A stretch of 64,000 bases of DNA from Acidithiobacillus sp. (GCA_028697715.1 JAQVDS010000012.1:1-64000), one strand, 5' to 3'; shown: positions 16,761-25,897, counted from the stretch's first letter. The notes: a model not told the origin generated them from the sequence alone. Numbers and translations are program-made.

Positions 16761-18164
16761 TCAGCGCGGCGTGGGGCAGAACTCCGTTTCCCCATCGTCT
16801 TTGAAGTCTTCTGTCCGCAACTGATGTTTGCGCATTAATTTGTACAGGTCCGTGCGATGCCGCCCGGCAATACGGGCGGCGCGCGAGATGTTGCCATCCG
16901 TGCTGCGCAGCAGCCGTTGCAGATAGTCGCGCTCGAACTCGGCCTTGGCTTCCTGCAATTGGGCAAATGCGGGGGTACTCGTCCCCCGGCCCGAGTTGGG
17001 TATGGCGCTGGCCGGAATCCAGTTCTCGTTGCTCAAGGCGACGGCTTGGGTCACGACGTTTTCCAGTTCACGCACATTGCCCGGCCAGGCCCGTTGCAGA
17101 AGTTTATCGACCGCTTCGGAAGCAAAACCCTGAATTTCCCGGTGTAGACGAGAGGCTTCGCGGTCGAGAAAGTGCTGCGCCAGCAGCAGGATATCCTCGG
17201 GGCGCTCGGCAAGGCTCGGAACCCGCAGGGGAATCACATGCAGTCGATAATAGAGGTCCTCACGAAAGCGACCAGCACTCAGAAGTGCGTGAATATCCTG
17301 GTGCGTGGCACTGATGACGCGGATATCTACCGGGAACTCCTCGCCTCCACCGACGGGCCGCACCCGACCCTCCTGCAATACCCGCAGCAGCTTGACCTGC
17401 AAAGGAAGAGGAAGATCGGCCACCTCATCGAGGAAGAGGGTGCCGCCATGCGCGCTGCGAATCAGTCCGGGGTGGTCGGCTGTGGCCCCGGTAAAGGATC
17501 CCTTTACATGGCCAAATAGCTCGCTCTCGGCGACATCGGCCGGAATGGCACCGCAGTTGATCGCCAAAAATGGCCCAGTACGCCGCGGGCTAGCGCTATG
17601 GATCGCGCGGGCAACCCGTTCCTTGCCGGCGCCGCTTTCGCCCGACAAAAACACGCTCGCCTGGGTGCCGGCGACCTGGGTTACATCGTCCATCAGCTCC
17701 TGCATGGCCCGGCTGCGGTACAGCAGGGACTGGTTGGCCTGCTGGCGGATGGCGGCACGCAAACGACGACTTTCCTGTTTGTCTTGCCATTGCTCCAGGG
17801 CCGCCTGCATCTGTTCTTGCAATTCTTCGTAGCGAAACGGTTTGGCTAGATAGGCAAAGGCATTGCCGCGCATGGCAGCGACGGCATTGGGAATGCTGCC
17901 ATGGGCGGTGAGAAGGAGGACGGGCAGATCCGGCTCGCATTCCTGCACCCACTCGAGGAGTTCCATGCCGTCGATTTCCGGCATGCGCAGGTCGCTGATC
18001 AATAAATCCGGCAGCCTTTTATCCAGTTGCTTCTGCAGATCCGCTGGATGGTCAAAAGTGACGACCTGATGCCCCTCACTTTCCAGCCACAAACCCAAAA
18101 CCCGCAGGAAATCGGGATCGTCATCGACTACGTAAATGGTTGCTGGTTCGGGCTCATTCCTCAT
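16761..18164 (-). CDS. glrR: Sigma-54-dependent response regulator GlrR/QseF-like
   Basis: 467 residues from the ATG at 18164; it overlaps the qseG-like stop as ATGA. Receiver domain 1-120 with acidic Asp14-16, phosphoacceptor Asp58 and Lys108. AAA+ domain with Walker A 'GESGAGKE' at 175-182, Walker B 'LFLDE' at 243-247, and a sigma-54-contacting loop 'GSFTGA' at 222-227, a Ser variant of GAFTGA. A Fis-type HTH ends the protein ('ISRAARIAGRHRTDLYKLM'). It activates RpoN promoters when phosphorylated by the upstream kinase. A near-consensus sigma-54 promoter is present at the far end of this operon. Confidence 0.92.
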   Translation of the reverse strand: MRNEPEPATIYVVDDDPDFLRVLGLWLESEGHQVVTFDHPADLQKQLDKRLPDLLISDLRMPEIDGMELLEWVQECEPDLPVLLLTAHGSIPNAVAAMRGNAFAYLAKPFRYEELQEQMQAALEQWQDKQESRRLRAAIRQQANQSLLYRSRAMQELMDDVTQVAGTQASVFLSGESGAGKERVARAIHSASPRRTGPFLAINCGAIPADVAESELFGHVKGSFTGATADHPGLIRSAHGGTLFLDEVADLPLPLQVKLLRVLQEGRVRPVGGGEEFPVDIRVISATHQDIHALLSAGRFREDLYYRLHVIPLRVPSLAERPEDILLLAQHFLDREASRLHREIQGFASEAVDKLLQRAWPGNVRELENVVTQAVALSNENWIPASAIPNSGRGTSTPAFAQLQEAKAEFERDYLQRLLRSTDGNISRAARIAGRHRTDLYKLMRKHQLRTEDFKDDGETEFCPTPR

Positions 18165-18667
18165 TTTGCTCTTTTCTCCAGACTCTTCTGGGCCTCTGCC
18201 TGTAACAATGAATTGAGTTGCGCGAGTTTGGCCTTTTGCTCGGCGTTTTCGGCGCTCAGTCGCGCAATTTGGACGTTTAGCGCAGAGCTGTTCTCGGCCG
18301 CGCATTTGCCCGAGCTTTCCGGGCGCGCGGCAAGCTGCAACCAAGAGGCAGTCAATCTACGCCAACCGTCGACTTGTTGTTCCAACTCCGGATTTTGTGC
18401 GGCCATATGCAGCTCCGAATGGGCCGCCGCTACGCTCGTGCGGCTGAGTGGTTGCTGGCGCAGGTAATGCTGCGCCAACGCTAGGTGAATCTGGGCACAA
18501 GCGAGGGAATCGGCGGCACCACAATGAGCGAGTGCGCTGAGGAGACCGCGTTCGCTGTTGCTCGTCAGGGGAGGGCTCGGAAAGGTCGGTGGCGGCAGGC
18601 GCTGGGCGCAAGCGCTCAACAGGAGAGACAGACCCAGAGACAACAGGAGCAGTCGGGACTTAGGCAT
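18161..18667 (-). CDS. QseG/YfhG-like lipoprotein
   Basis: 168 residues. Lipoprotein signal with the lipobox 'LLSAC' (Cys20), then Pro-rich linker and helical, Gln/Ala-rich sequence ending in a coiled coil. It sits between the kinase and regulator genes exactly where QseG lies in enterobacteria; there QseG is an outer-membrane lipoprotein that stimulates the kinase. The ATG at 18667 with GGAG six nt upstream is chosen; it overlaps the kinase stop by 8 nt, and its own stop overlaps glrR as ATGA. Sequence identity to QseG is not obvious, so the name rests on position and features. Confidence 0.7.
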   Translation of the reverse strand: MPKSRLLLLSLGLSLLLSACAQRLPPPTFPSPPLTSNSERGLLSALAHCGAADSLACAQIHLALAQHYLRQQPLSRTSVAAAHSELHMAAQNPELEQQVDGWRRLTASWLQLAARPESSGKCAAENSSALNVQIARLSAENAEQKAKLAQLNSLLQAEAQKSLEKRAK

Positions 18668-20153
18668 GAGCATCTCCATAAGGTAACCAGAATTCCGCGA
18701 GGAGTCCGGGGCGTGCGTTGCGTAAGGATATCTTGCCACCCTGCGCTTCCACCAGCTCTCGGGTGATGGCCAGCCCCAGACCCGTCCCTTTGCTCAATAC
18801 CCCTTTCTCCTGTACCTGAAAAAATTCCTCGAATACCTTCTCCAGCAATGCTTCGGGGATTCCCTTGCCGTAATCGCGCACGCAAAAGTCTACGCCCTGC
18901 GCGCCTTCCGCAACCGCAATCTCGATGCGGCTCTCTGCTGGGGCATATTTGTGGGCGTTGGTCACCAGATTGCTCAGAATCTGTAGCAGACGCTGTGGGT
19001 CAGCGCGAACCCTTCTGGATGTCTGGACGCTGCATTGTAGCTTTTGCCCCTTTTGTTCGAGCAGGCTACGAAAACGCAGTTCCAGTTCCCGCAGCAACGA
19101 GGCCGGTTCGACAGGCTCCAGATGGTAATCGAGACTGCGGGCGCGCAGGGCATGTAAATCCAGCATTTCCTGAATGGCGAGGAAGAGTTCGTGCACCTGC
19201 CGGTTGATGATCTCGAGAATTTCCCGTTGCCGCGCATCCAGTGCACCAAAACGTTCGCTCAGGAGCAGCTCTGCTCCGGAGCGAGCCGATGCCAGAGGGG
19301 TCTTCAGCTCGTGAGAAATCTGGCTGAGAAAGAGATGGCGCAATTTTTCTTCTTCTGCCAGACGCTCCTGCATCAGGGAAATGCTCTTCGCGACGGCGCG
19401 TAACTCAGGTGGGCCAGCCTCGGCAACCAACGCACTTCTGCCCGCCGCCATGTCTTCCAGGGCGGCGAGAATCCCGTGTAATGGACGGGAGAGGCTGACC
19501 TGTACCCGCCAGCTCACCAAAATGGCCAGCAATGCACTCAGAAGGACCAAAGCCAAAATGAGCCAGGTGGCATGCTGACGAGCTCTGGCCGCCCGATCCG
19601 CTTCCTGCTGAAAAAGTTGTTGCAGGTCGCTACTCAGTTTTTTCAGACGCGCATCGAGCAGTACCTGCGCGGCATGTAGCTGATTGGCATCAGCCTGGCT
19701 GAATGCCTGCAATTGCGTTTGCAAGCCATGTAAATCTGCTGCGATTTGCGGGTATGCTGCCAATTTTGGCAACAGCTCTGCCAGCTGATCTTGCTCCTGT
19801 TGTAGCAGTTGGGCGCTGGTCTCGCGGTAGCCCTGCTGCGGTAAAACTGCTGCCAAGCGTTCGTAGAATTCCGCCTGTTGCTGCAGGGCGCTGATACGCA
19901 ACGCGTCACGCTGTAGCGGAATGGCAACCCGAAGCAGGGTGTCGCTGCTATCCTGGAGGGTCTGCACGGCGCGCAGGGCGAGGGCGCTGATGGCAGTCAC
20001 AGTGATGACGGTAGCCAGGGCAAAGCCCAGTACCCGTCGCAGCAGGGACGCGCGCGGCGGAGCAGACCCTGTGTCGGTGGACGACAAATGAGGTTGAGAC
20101 GGACCGGCAACCCTGGATGCTCGTAACTTCTGCATGTTTGACAGTCTACCCAT
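18660..20153 (-). CDS. glrK: Sensor histidine kinase GlrK/QseE-like
   Basis: About 497 residues from the ATG at 20153 (an ATG at 20135 is also possible). A first membrane helix near 40-60, a helical periplasmic region of about 140 residues, a second helix ('LILALVLLSALLAILVSW'), HAMP, then HisKA with the phospho-His in 'SQISHELKTPLASARS' and a HATPase with 'NLVTNAHKYAP', 'DYGKGIPE' and 'GTGLGLAI'. First gene of the three-gene overlapping operon. In enterobacteria GlrK responds to envelope signals and phosphorylates GlrR. Confidence 0.9.
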   Translation of the reverse strand: MGRLSNMQKLRASRVAGPSQPHLSSTDTGSAPPRASLLRRVLGFALATVITVTAISALALRAVQTLQDSSDTLLRVAIPLQRDALRISALQQQAEFYERLAAVLPQQGYRETSAQLLQQEQDQLAELLPKLAAYPQIAADLHGLQTQLQAFSQADANQLHAAQVLLDARLKKLSSDLQQLFQQEADRAARARQHATWLILALVLLSALLAILVSWRVQVSLSRPLHGILAALEDMAAGRSALVAEAGPPELRAVAKSISLMQERLAEEEKLRHLFLSQISHELKTPLASARSGAELLLSERFGALDARQREILEIINRQVHELFLAIQEMLDLHALRARSLDYHLEPVEPASLLRELELRFRSLLEQKGQKLQCSVQTSRRVRADPQRLLQILSNLVTNAHKYAPAESRIEIAVAEGAQGVDFCVRDYGKGIPEALLEKVFEEFFQVQEKGVLSKGTGLGLAITRELVEAQGGKISLRNARPGLLAEFWLPYGDAHA

Positions 20154-20172
20154 TCGCGGGCTTTCCGCCACT

Positions 20173-20188
20173 GTAGTCTTTTGACTAC
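20173..20188. promoter_or_regulatory. Inverted repeat, candidate activator site for GlrR
   Basis: GTAGTC-TTTT-GACTAC is a perfect 6-bp inverted repeat, 54 bp upstream of the sigma-54 -24 element. The distance suits an RpoN activator site. It differs from the E. coli GlrR pattern TGTC-N10-GACA, so the link to this GlrR is inferred. Confidence 0.45.
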
Positions 20189-20241
20189 GGCAGACGCCGT
20201 CAGCACATCGCCAATCTGTTGATTTTCCCTCTCCATGATAT

Positions 20242-20257
20242 TGGCATGGGCATTGCA
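20242..20257 (+). promoter_or_regulatory. Sigma-54 (RpoN) promoter
   Basis: TGGCATGGGCATTGCA matches TGGCACGrnnnTTGCW at all fixed positions but one (T for C at position 6), with GG and GC exactly 12 bp apart. Transcription should start about 20268, giving a leader of about 30 nt before the ATG at 20300. It lies between glrK (minus) and the unknown gene (plus). Confidence 0.75.
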
Positions 20258-20299
20258 TTAGTATAACTGCATATTCTAATTCGTCTCAGGAGATCTTCT

Positions 20300-20809
20300 A
20301 TGCGCCTTTTCTGTTTGGAGAAAACCGGTTTTGCCAACCGCTACGCCGTCGTTAGCGAAGAAGACCTATTGCTGCTCGACTTTCAGAGCGACACCCTGGA
20401 AGAGGATCTCGACCGGGTCCTGGAATATCTGCCTGAGCCGCGCCGTGTGTGGCTGTTGCAAACGCGGCCGGACGCCGCCCTGAGTGCGGCGCGGGAGCGT
20501 CTGCAGTGCCTGCTGCCCGATGCAGAAAGTTTGGGTCCGGGGTATGACCTTACGGCGCTGACGCCGTGGCGCTTCTCCGGTCATCTGCTCAATATTTTGC
20601 CCATGGGTAATGAGCATTGGGCCTTTGCGCTGGCTGACTGGCTGTTTTTGGGAGCCGTACGCGATGAGCGCGGACGCTGGTGCGGAGATGATCTGGGACG
20701 CAAGATCCTCACGCGACAAGGCGCACTGCGGCGTCGCCTGTGGGCGTTTCCAGCAACGGCAGAGAAGGTGGTTGATCTAGCCGCGCTGCGTGCCTTGCGG
20801 GCTGCCTGA
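20300..20809 (+). CDS. Protein of unknown function behind a sigma-54 promoter
   Basis: 169 residues, soluble, Leu- and Arg-rich, ATG with AGGAG upstream. Not recognised. The stretch 'TPWRFSGHLLNILP' followed by 'ADWLFLGAVRD' faintly recalls the end of a metallo-beta-lactamase fold ('TPGHTPG', 'GDALF'), but the metal-binding His and Asp are missing; treat as a weak idea. Its promoter is of RpoN type and it is divergent from glrK-glrR, so it is the obvious target of that system. The 3' end overlaps the convergent recN gene by 33 bp. Confidence 0.6.
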   Translation: MRLFCLEKTGFANRYAVVSEEDLLLLDFQSDTLEEDLDRVLEYLPEPRRVWLLQTRPDAALSAARERLQCLLPDAESLGPGYDLTALTPWRFSGHLLNILPMGNEHWAFALADWLFLGAVRDERGRWCGDDLGRKILTRQGALRRRLWAFPATAEKVVDLAALRALRAA

Positions 20810-22474
20810 GCTGCGTGCGGCATCCTGCAGGAGCTTCTGCGCCGCGGTCTGCAGGCTGGCATCGATCTCGCTACCACCCAACATGCGGGCGATTTCATCG
20901 CCTCGCTCGGCGCTTTGCAGTCGGCGCAAACGACTTTCGGTCTGCCCGTCGGCAACGGACTTTTCCACATGGAGGTGCTGGTGCCCGTGCGCCGCTACCT
21001 GGGGCAGGTGGGTGACGCAGAGGACCTGATGGCTTGCACCCAATTGGCGCAATAACCTGCCGATGCGCTCGGCGACTGCCCCACCAACGCCCACGTCGAC
21101 TTCATCAAAGATCAGGGTCTCCACCTCTTCGAGCTTGAGTAGCACCTGCAGAGCAAGACTGATGCGGGCCAGCTCGCCTCCAGAGGCGACCTGGGCGAGC
21201 GGCTGAGCCGGGTGGCCAGGGTTTACGGATATCCAGAATTCCACCCGATCCATGCCGGCGTTTGTCCAGGACTTTTCCGCTGTTTGGGCGTCCAGGCGAA
21301 GTTCCACCACGGCATGCTGCATACCCAGAGAGCGGACTTGCTCTTGCAAGGCCAAGGCAAGCCGGGGCGCTGCCTCCTGCCGGTTGGCACTGAGGGCTTC
21401 CGCCTGCTGCAGGTAGCTTCGGCGACATTTCTCCAGGGTCTCTGCCGCATGGGCAAGCGGATCTCTGCCGCTGTCCTCGGCGGCAAATTCCGCCGCCAAT
21501 TGTTCCCGCAGGGCAAAAAGACCCGCCATATCGCAGTGATGCTTGCGCTGCAGGTCCTGCAGCTCCTGCAGGCGGCGCGCAATCTCATCCAGTCGCTCGG
21601 GTTCCGCCTCCAGGTGATGCAGATAGCCTCGCAGCCCTTCAACGACTTCGTTCGCCTGAATCATCGCCGCGTCGAGCAGCTGTAGCGAGTCTTCCAGGCG
21701 TGGATCCTTGTGTGCAGCCTGATTCAGCCCTCGCTGCGCATCTGCCAGACGCAACAGGGCACCACCTTCTTCGTCCAGAGCATGCAGCGCGAGATCGATG
21801 CCGGCACGAATCTGCTCGACCGCCGTGAGGCGTTGCTCTTCCTCCTGCAGCTCTTCCCATTCGCTAGGCCGGAGCCGCGCCTGCTGCAGCTCCTGGTACA
21901 AGAACTGTCGCCACTCGCGCTGGGCGGCATCCTGCGCCTGATTCTGGGCGAGCCGGTCCCATTCCTGTCGCGCCGCGCGCCACTGCTGCCAGGACACGGC
22001 AACCGCGGCACGCAGCGCGTCACTATTGGCAAAACGATCGAGCAAGGCCAGTTGACGCTCGGGTTTGAGCAGCTGGAGATGTGCATGCTGCCCCAGGATA
22101 TCAAGCAGAAACGACCCGAGATCGCGGGCTTGTTGGCTGCTGATCGCGCGGCCATTGAGAAACAGACGGCTGCGCCCCTGAACGGGCAGGACACGCCGTA
22201 GGATGAGGGTATCATCTTCCGCCGCAAGTTCTTGCTCCTCCAGCCAGGCCGCGCTGGCGCGATTGGCGGAAAAACTGCCGATGATTTCTGCTTGCTCGGC
22301 ACCGTGCCGTACCATTTGCGGGCTGCCCTTGTCGCCCAGTAGCAAGGCAATGGCGTCGATCAGGATCGATTTTCCGGCACCCGTCTCGCCGGTCAGCACC
22401 GTCAGGCCCCGCTCAAATTCGATGTCGAGACTGCGAATCAGGGCAAAATTGCGGATCTGCAGATCAAGTAGCAT
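20777..22474 (-). CDS. recN: DNA repair protein RecN
   Basis: 565 residues. SMC-like ATPase for double-strand-break repair. N-terminal Walker A 'GETGAGKSILIDAIALLLG' near residue 30, a long central coiled coil, then the ABC-type signature 'VASGGELARISLALQ' and Walker B/D-loop 'LIFDEVDVGVGG'. The start at 22474 shares its A with the nadK stop (TGATG), so it is translationally coupled to nadK, a common pairing. Its 3' end overlaps the convergent unknown gene by 33 bp. Confidence 0.95.
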   Translation of the reverse strand: MLLDLQIRNFALIRSLDIEFERGLTVLTGETGAGKSILIDAIALLLGDKGSPQMVRHGAEQAEIIGSFSANRASAAWLEEQELAAEDDTLILRRVLPVQGRSRLFLNGRAISSQQARDLGSFLLDILGQHAHLQLLKPERQLALLDRFANSDALRAAVAVSWQQWRAARQEWDRLAQNQAQDAAQREWRQFLYQELQQARLRPSEWEELQEEEQRLTAVEQIRAGIDLALHALDEEGGALLRLADAQRGLNQAAHKDPRLEDSLQLLDAAMIQANEVVEGLRGYLHHLEAEPERLDEIARRLQELQDLQRKHHCDMAGLFALREQLAAEFAAEDSGRDPLAHAAETLEKCRRSYLQQAEALSANRQEAAPRLALALQEQVRSLGMQHAVVELRLDAQTAEKSWTNAGMDRVEFWISVNPGHPAQPLAQVASGGELARISLALQVLLKLEEVETLIFDEVDVGVGGAVAERIGRLLRQLGASHQVLCVTHLPQVAAHGHQHLHVEKSVADGQTESRLRRLQSAERGDEIARMLGGSEIDASLQTAAQKLLQDAARSSGSPQGTQRG

Positions 22475-23349
22475 CAGTCCTCGCCAGGGGGTTCGGCCCA
22501 ATGAAGTTTGCGGCGCAGGATAGCAAAAAAGTCCTGCTCCTGTGGATGAATGAACAGGGCCTCGCAGTCGGCGCGACGCACATGGACTTCGTCACCGATG
22601 ACCATGGGAAAAGAACTGTGGCTGTCGAGGCTGAGGGCGGCCGGGAAGCGCGCTGCCGTCAGTTTGAAGCGCAGGGGCAAATGATCGGGCAAAACGATGG
22701 GGCGGGTGCTCAACGTGTGTGGGCAGATCGGCACGAGTAGTAGGGCGCGCAGCTCGGGGGTGAAAATGGGGCCACCAGCCGAAAGGGCGTAGGCAGTGGA
22801 GCCGGTGGGGGTGGAGAGAATCAGGCCATCGGCGCGTTCGGTATAGAGCTGCCGGCTGTCCAATTGCACACCAAGCTCGATCATGCTTTCGCCGCAGCCT
22901 TTGTGGACAAAGACCTCGTTCAGGGCGAGCCCGGAAGAGATCGGGATCCCTTCGCGCCAGAGCTCGGCGTGCAGGACGCTGCGCCGATCCTCGACATAGT
23001 TACCGGCGAGGATCGGCGGTAGAGTCTCGTCGATGTCGGCAAGGGAAATGTCGGCAAGAAAACCCAGGCGCCCGGTATTGATGCCCAAGACAGGAACATT
23101 GCGACCGGCCAGCTCGCGGGCGCTGCCGAGGAGGGTGCCATCGCCCCCCAGCGCGACGACCAGATCGCCGGGCTCCGCCTCGTGCAGGGAGGAAAAAGGC
23201 AGCAGGCCGGGAAACTGGTCCCGATAGCGGGCATCGATGCGCAGATCGCAGCCCCAGGCCTGTAAAGCCGAAGTGAGCTGGATGAGAGCAGGGAGGGCCC
23301 CACTGTCGCGGTATTTACCCAGCACAAAGATCCGCGAGAAGACTGACAT
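22474..23349 (-). CDS. nadK: NAD kinase
   Basis: 291 residues from the ATG at 23349 (a longer frame runs back into the previous gene). Phosphorylates NAD to NADP. The 'ALGGDGTLL' motif holds the catalytic Asp, with 'NTGRLGFLAD', 'LNEVFVHKG' and 'STPTGSTAYALSAGGP' also present. It begins 8 nt after the zinc-ribbon membrane gene and overlaps recN by one base. Confidence 0.96.
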   Translation of the reverse strand: MSVFSRIFVLGKYRDSGALPALIQLTSALQAWGCDLRIDARYRDQFPGLLPFSSLHEAEPGDLVVALGGDGTLLGSARELAGRNVPVLGINTGRLGFLADISLADIDETLPPILAGNYVEDRRSVLHAELWREGIPISSGLALNEVFVHKGCGESMIELGVQLDSRQLYTERADGLILSTPTGSTAYALSAGGPIFTPELRALLLVPICPHTLSTRPIVLPDHLPLRFKLTAARFPAALSLDSHSSFPMVIGDEVHVRRADCEALFIHPQEQDFFAILRRKLHWAEPPGED

Positions 23350-23356
23350 AAGCGCT

Positions 23357-23770
23357 CTATTTCTCTGGTGGCTGACGCAGGGCATGACCGCAGTGGGCAC
23401 AGAAGAGATCTTCCGGTCCGACGGCATGACCACAATGCGGACAAAAGACAGCAGTGCTGCTTGGCGTTGGCGGCGCCGTCATGATAGCTCTTGGCTGCGG
23501 GCTGAGCGAGGAGTTGTTGGGTGCGGCAACCGGAACCTGCATATATGCGTAGCCTTTCTTTTCGTCGAGCAGGGCCCAGATCAAGGAACCCACCCAACCC
23601 AGGAGACTCCAGCCAAGGAACAAGTTGAGCAGGAAGATGGCCAGAAAATTCTGGGTGCGCCGCGCGTAGGCGACAATACTCGGGATGAAATAGACGACGA
23701 TGGCGAGGGCGAACGCGAAAATCATGACTGCGACCATCACCGGACCAAAAGAGGAGTAACCCATCAGCAT
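23357..23770 (-). CDS. Superinfection-immunity-like membrane protein with zinc ribbon
   Basis: About 137 residues. Two hydrophobic helices (about 8-30 and 40-66) around 'SIVAYARRTQNFLAIFLLNL' and 'GWSLLGWVGSLIWALL' match the T4 Imm-like superinfection immunity family, common in bacterial chromosomes without a phage. The tail has two CxxC knuckles ('CPHCGHAVG', 'CAHCGHAL') forming a zinc ribbon. The start is uncertain: ATG at 23770 is chosen over a TTG at 23785. Precedes nadK by 7 nt. Confidence 0.7.
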   Translation of the reverse strand: MLMGYSSFGPVMVAVMIFAFALAIVVYFIPSIVAYARRTQNFLAIFLLNLFLGWSLLGWVGSLIWALLDEKKGYAYMQVPVAAPNNSSLSPQPRAIMTAPPTPSSTAVFCPHCGHAVGPEDLFCAHCGHALRQPPEK

Positions 23771-23912
23771 TGCCGTATTGTCCAAGGCCTCGACCCCCCG
23801 TCCTGCAAGAAGCAGACTGGATTATTTCACAAGCAGCGAGATCCAGCGACTTGGCCCATCGCGCGGCTGGCGCTATCCTCTCGACTTGCCTTGAAGAAAA
23901 GGAATGCGGTCA

Positions 23913-24179
23913 ATGCGAGTGGAATTTCCCATCATTAATCGTCTGGGCTTGCATGCCCGGGCCTCGGCCAAATTCGTCAGTATCGCGGCGCGCTTTCCTT
24001 GTCAGGTTTGGCTCGAGCGCGACGGGCAGCGGGTGAACGGTAAAAGCATCATGGGGCTGATGACCCTGGCCGCCTCGCAGGGCACGGTGCTCACCCTGGA
24101 GACCGAAGGCGAGCAGGAGGAAGAGTGCAGCGCCGCGCTGCGCGCCCTGGCCGCAGATTATTTTGGAGAAGGTGAGTGA
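23913..24179 (+). CDS. Phosphocarrier protein HPr (NPr-like)
   Basis: 88 residues from the ATG at 23913, which has GGA nine nt before it; an ATG three codons earlier is also possible. 'GLHARAS' has the phosphorylatable His14 and 'GKSIMGLM' the region of the regulatory Ser. It receives phosphate from enzyme I, whose gene overlaps it as GTGA. No EII sugar transporter is encoded nearby, so a regulatory (PTS-Ntr-like) role is more likely than sugar uptake. Confidence 0.9.
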   Translation: MRVEFPIINRLGLHARASAKFVSIAARFPCQVWLERDGQRVNGKSIMGLMTLAASQGTVLTLETEGEQEEECSAALRALAADYFGEGE

Positions 24180-25897
24180 CCTTTGAACTGGCAGGAATTG
24201 GCGCGGCCGCCGGTATTGCCATTGGCACGGCCGTCGTCTTGGAACCTGCCAGTATGGAGATTCCGGATTATAGCGTTGCGCGGGACGAGCTCGAAACCGA
24301 AGTACAGCGTTTGTGCGCCGCCCTGGCTCTGGCTCGCGATGAGCTCTTGCGCGTGCGTGAGGCCATTCCCAAGGACGCCCCCCAAGATACCCGCCTGTTC
24401 ATTGATGCCCATTTGCTCATGCTCGACGATCCCGCGCTACGGGATCGCCCCATTGCCCTGATCCGCGAACAGCATCGCAATGCCGCCTGGGCCCTGCACC
24501 ACGAACGCGAGCGCCTGGTCGAAGTCTTCGAGCGTATGCAGGATCCCTATCTGCGCGCCAAACGGGAGGACATCCTGCAGGTGACCGACCGCGTGCTACG
24601 GCACTTGCTCGGTGCCCAAGTGCCCAGCCTGAAGACAGCTGCAGAGCGCATCATCGTCGCCTCGGAACTGAGCCCTGCCGACACCGTCCTGCTCAAAAAT
24701 GGCTCGGTGCTGGGTTGGGTGACCGACTTTGGCGCGGCAACTTCCCATTCGGCCATCCTGGCGCGTAGCCTGGGGCTGCCGGCGGTAGTGGGTACCCACC
24801 ACGCCACGCGGCTGCTGCGCAGTGGCGATCAGCTGGTCGTGGATGGCGAACAGGGCACGGTACTGGTCAATCCCGGTCCAGAGCTTCTTGCCGAGTATCG
24901 CGAGATGCAGGCGCGGCGCGAGCGGCGGCGCCAACTCTTGGAAGAAGAACGGCATCTGCCCGCGCTTACCATCGATGGTACTGCCATTCGCCTCTTCGCC
25001 AACATCGAATTGCCCGAGGATATCGAGTGGGTGCAGCGCAGCAATGCCGAAGGAATCGGTCTGTTTCGCAGCGAGTTTCTCTTCATGAACCGGGCGGACA
25101 GCCCCAGCGAGGAAGAGCAGTATGCGGCCTTCGCGCAGGTGCTGCGCGCTCTTCCGGGTGCTGAGGTTACGATTCGTTCGGTGGACGTAGGGGCCGATAA
25201 GCTCCTTGCCGACAGTGACTTGCAATTGTATCCCAGCGGTCTGAATCCCGCGTTAGGATTGCGTGGCTTGCGCCTCTGTCTGCGGCGGCCGGAATGGTTT
25301 CGCCGTCATTTGCGGGCGATCTTACGCGCCTCCGCCCTGGCGCCCATTCGTCTGATGTTACCGATGGTGAGTACGGTCTATGAAGTACAGCAGACCCGGC
25401 AATTGATCGAACAACTGCGCAGCGAGCTGCGTGCCGAGGGGCAAAAGGTGGCGGAGCATCTGCCCGTTGGCATCATGGTCGAGGTTCCGGCGGTGGCGAT
25501 GGCCGCCCACGCTTTCGCTGGCGTGGCCGATTTTTTCTCTATCGGCACCAACGACCTCACTCAGTACGCCCTGGCGGTAGACCGTAGCGATGATGATGTC
25601 AATGCACTCTTCGACCCCCTGCATGTGGGTGTGTTGTCGATGATTCAGCACACCATTGCCGCGGGTGAGGCTGCTGGGATTCCCGTGGCCATGTGCGGAG
25701 AAATGGCGTCCAATCCGCAGTGGACAGCACTACTGGTTGGCTTGGGTCTGCGCCACTTCAGCATGTTCCCCGGTGCCATTCCCGAGGTAAAGGCGGCAAT
25801 CCGTGCGACCTCTGTGGAAGATGCAAAGGTTATGGCCCTCGCCGCCTTGGCCGGCAGCTCCGAACTCTTCGCCCACGTCGACGACATTGAAACGTAG
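24176..25897 (+). CDS. ptsI: Phosphoenolpyruvate-protein phosphotransferase (enzyme I)
   Basis: 573 residues, GTG start overlapping the HPr stop. Transfers phosphate from PEP to HPr. The N-terminal HPr-binding/phosphohistidine part holds His191 in 'TSHSAILARS'. The C-terminal PEP barrel has 'GIGLFRSEFLFM', 'LNPALGLRGLR', 'FFSIGTNDLTQYALAVDR' and the active-site Cys in 'AMCGEMA'. No N-terminal GAF domain, so it is EI rather than the PtsP type. Followed, with overlap, by an AsmA-like gene. Confidence 0.95.
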   Translation: MTFELAGIGAAAGIAIGTAVVLEPASMEIPDYSVARDELETEVQRLCAALALARDELLRVREAIPKDAPQDTRLFIDAHLLMLDDPALRDRPIALIREQHRNAAWALHHERERLVEVFERMQDPYLRAKREDILQVTDRVLRHLLGAQVPSLKTAAERIIVASELSPADTVLLKNGSVLGWVTDFGAATSHSAILARSLGLPAVVGTHHATRLLRSGDQLVVDGEQGTVLVNPGPELLAEYREMQARRERRRQLLEEERHLPALTIDGTAIRLFANIELPEDIEWVQRSNAEGIGLFRSEFLFMNRADSPSEEEQYAAFAQVLRALPGAEVTIRSVDVGADKLLADSDLQLYPSGLNPALGLRGLRLCLRRPEWFRRHLRAILRASALAPIRLMLPMVSTVYEVQQTRQLIEQLRSELRAEGQKVAEHLPVGIMVEVPAVAMAAHAFAGVADFFSIGTNDLTQYALAVDRSDDDVNALFDPLHVGVLSMIQHTIAAGEAAGIPVAMCGEMASNPQWTALLVGLGLRHFSMFPGAIPEVKAAIRATSVEDAKVMALAALAGSSELFAHVDDIET

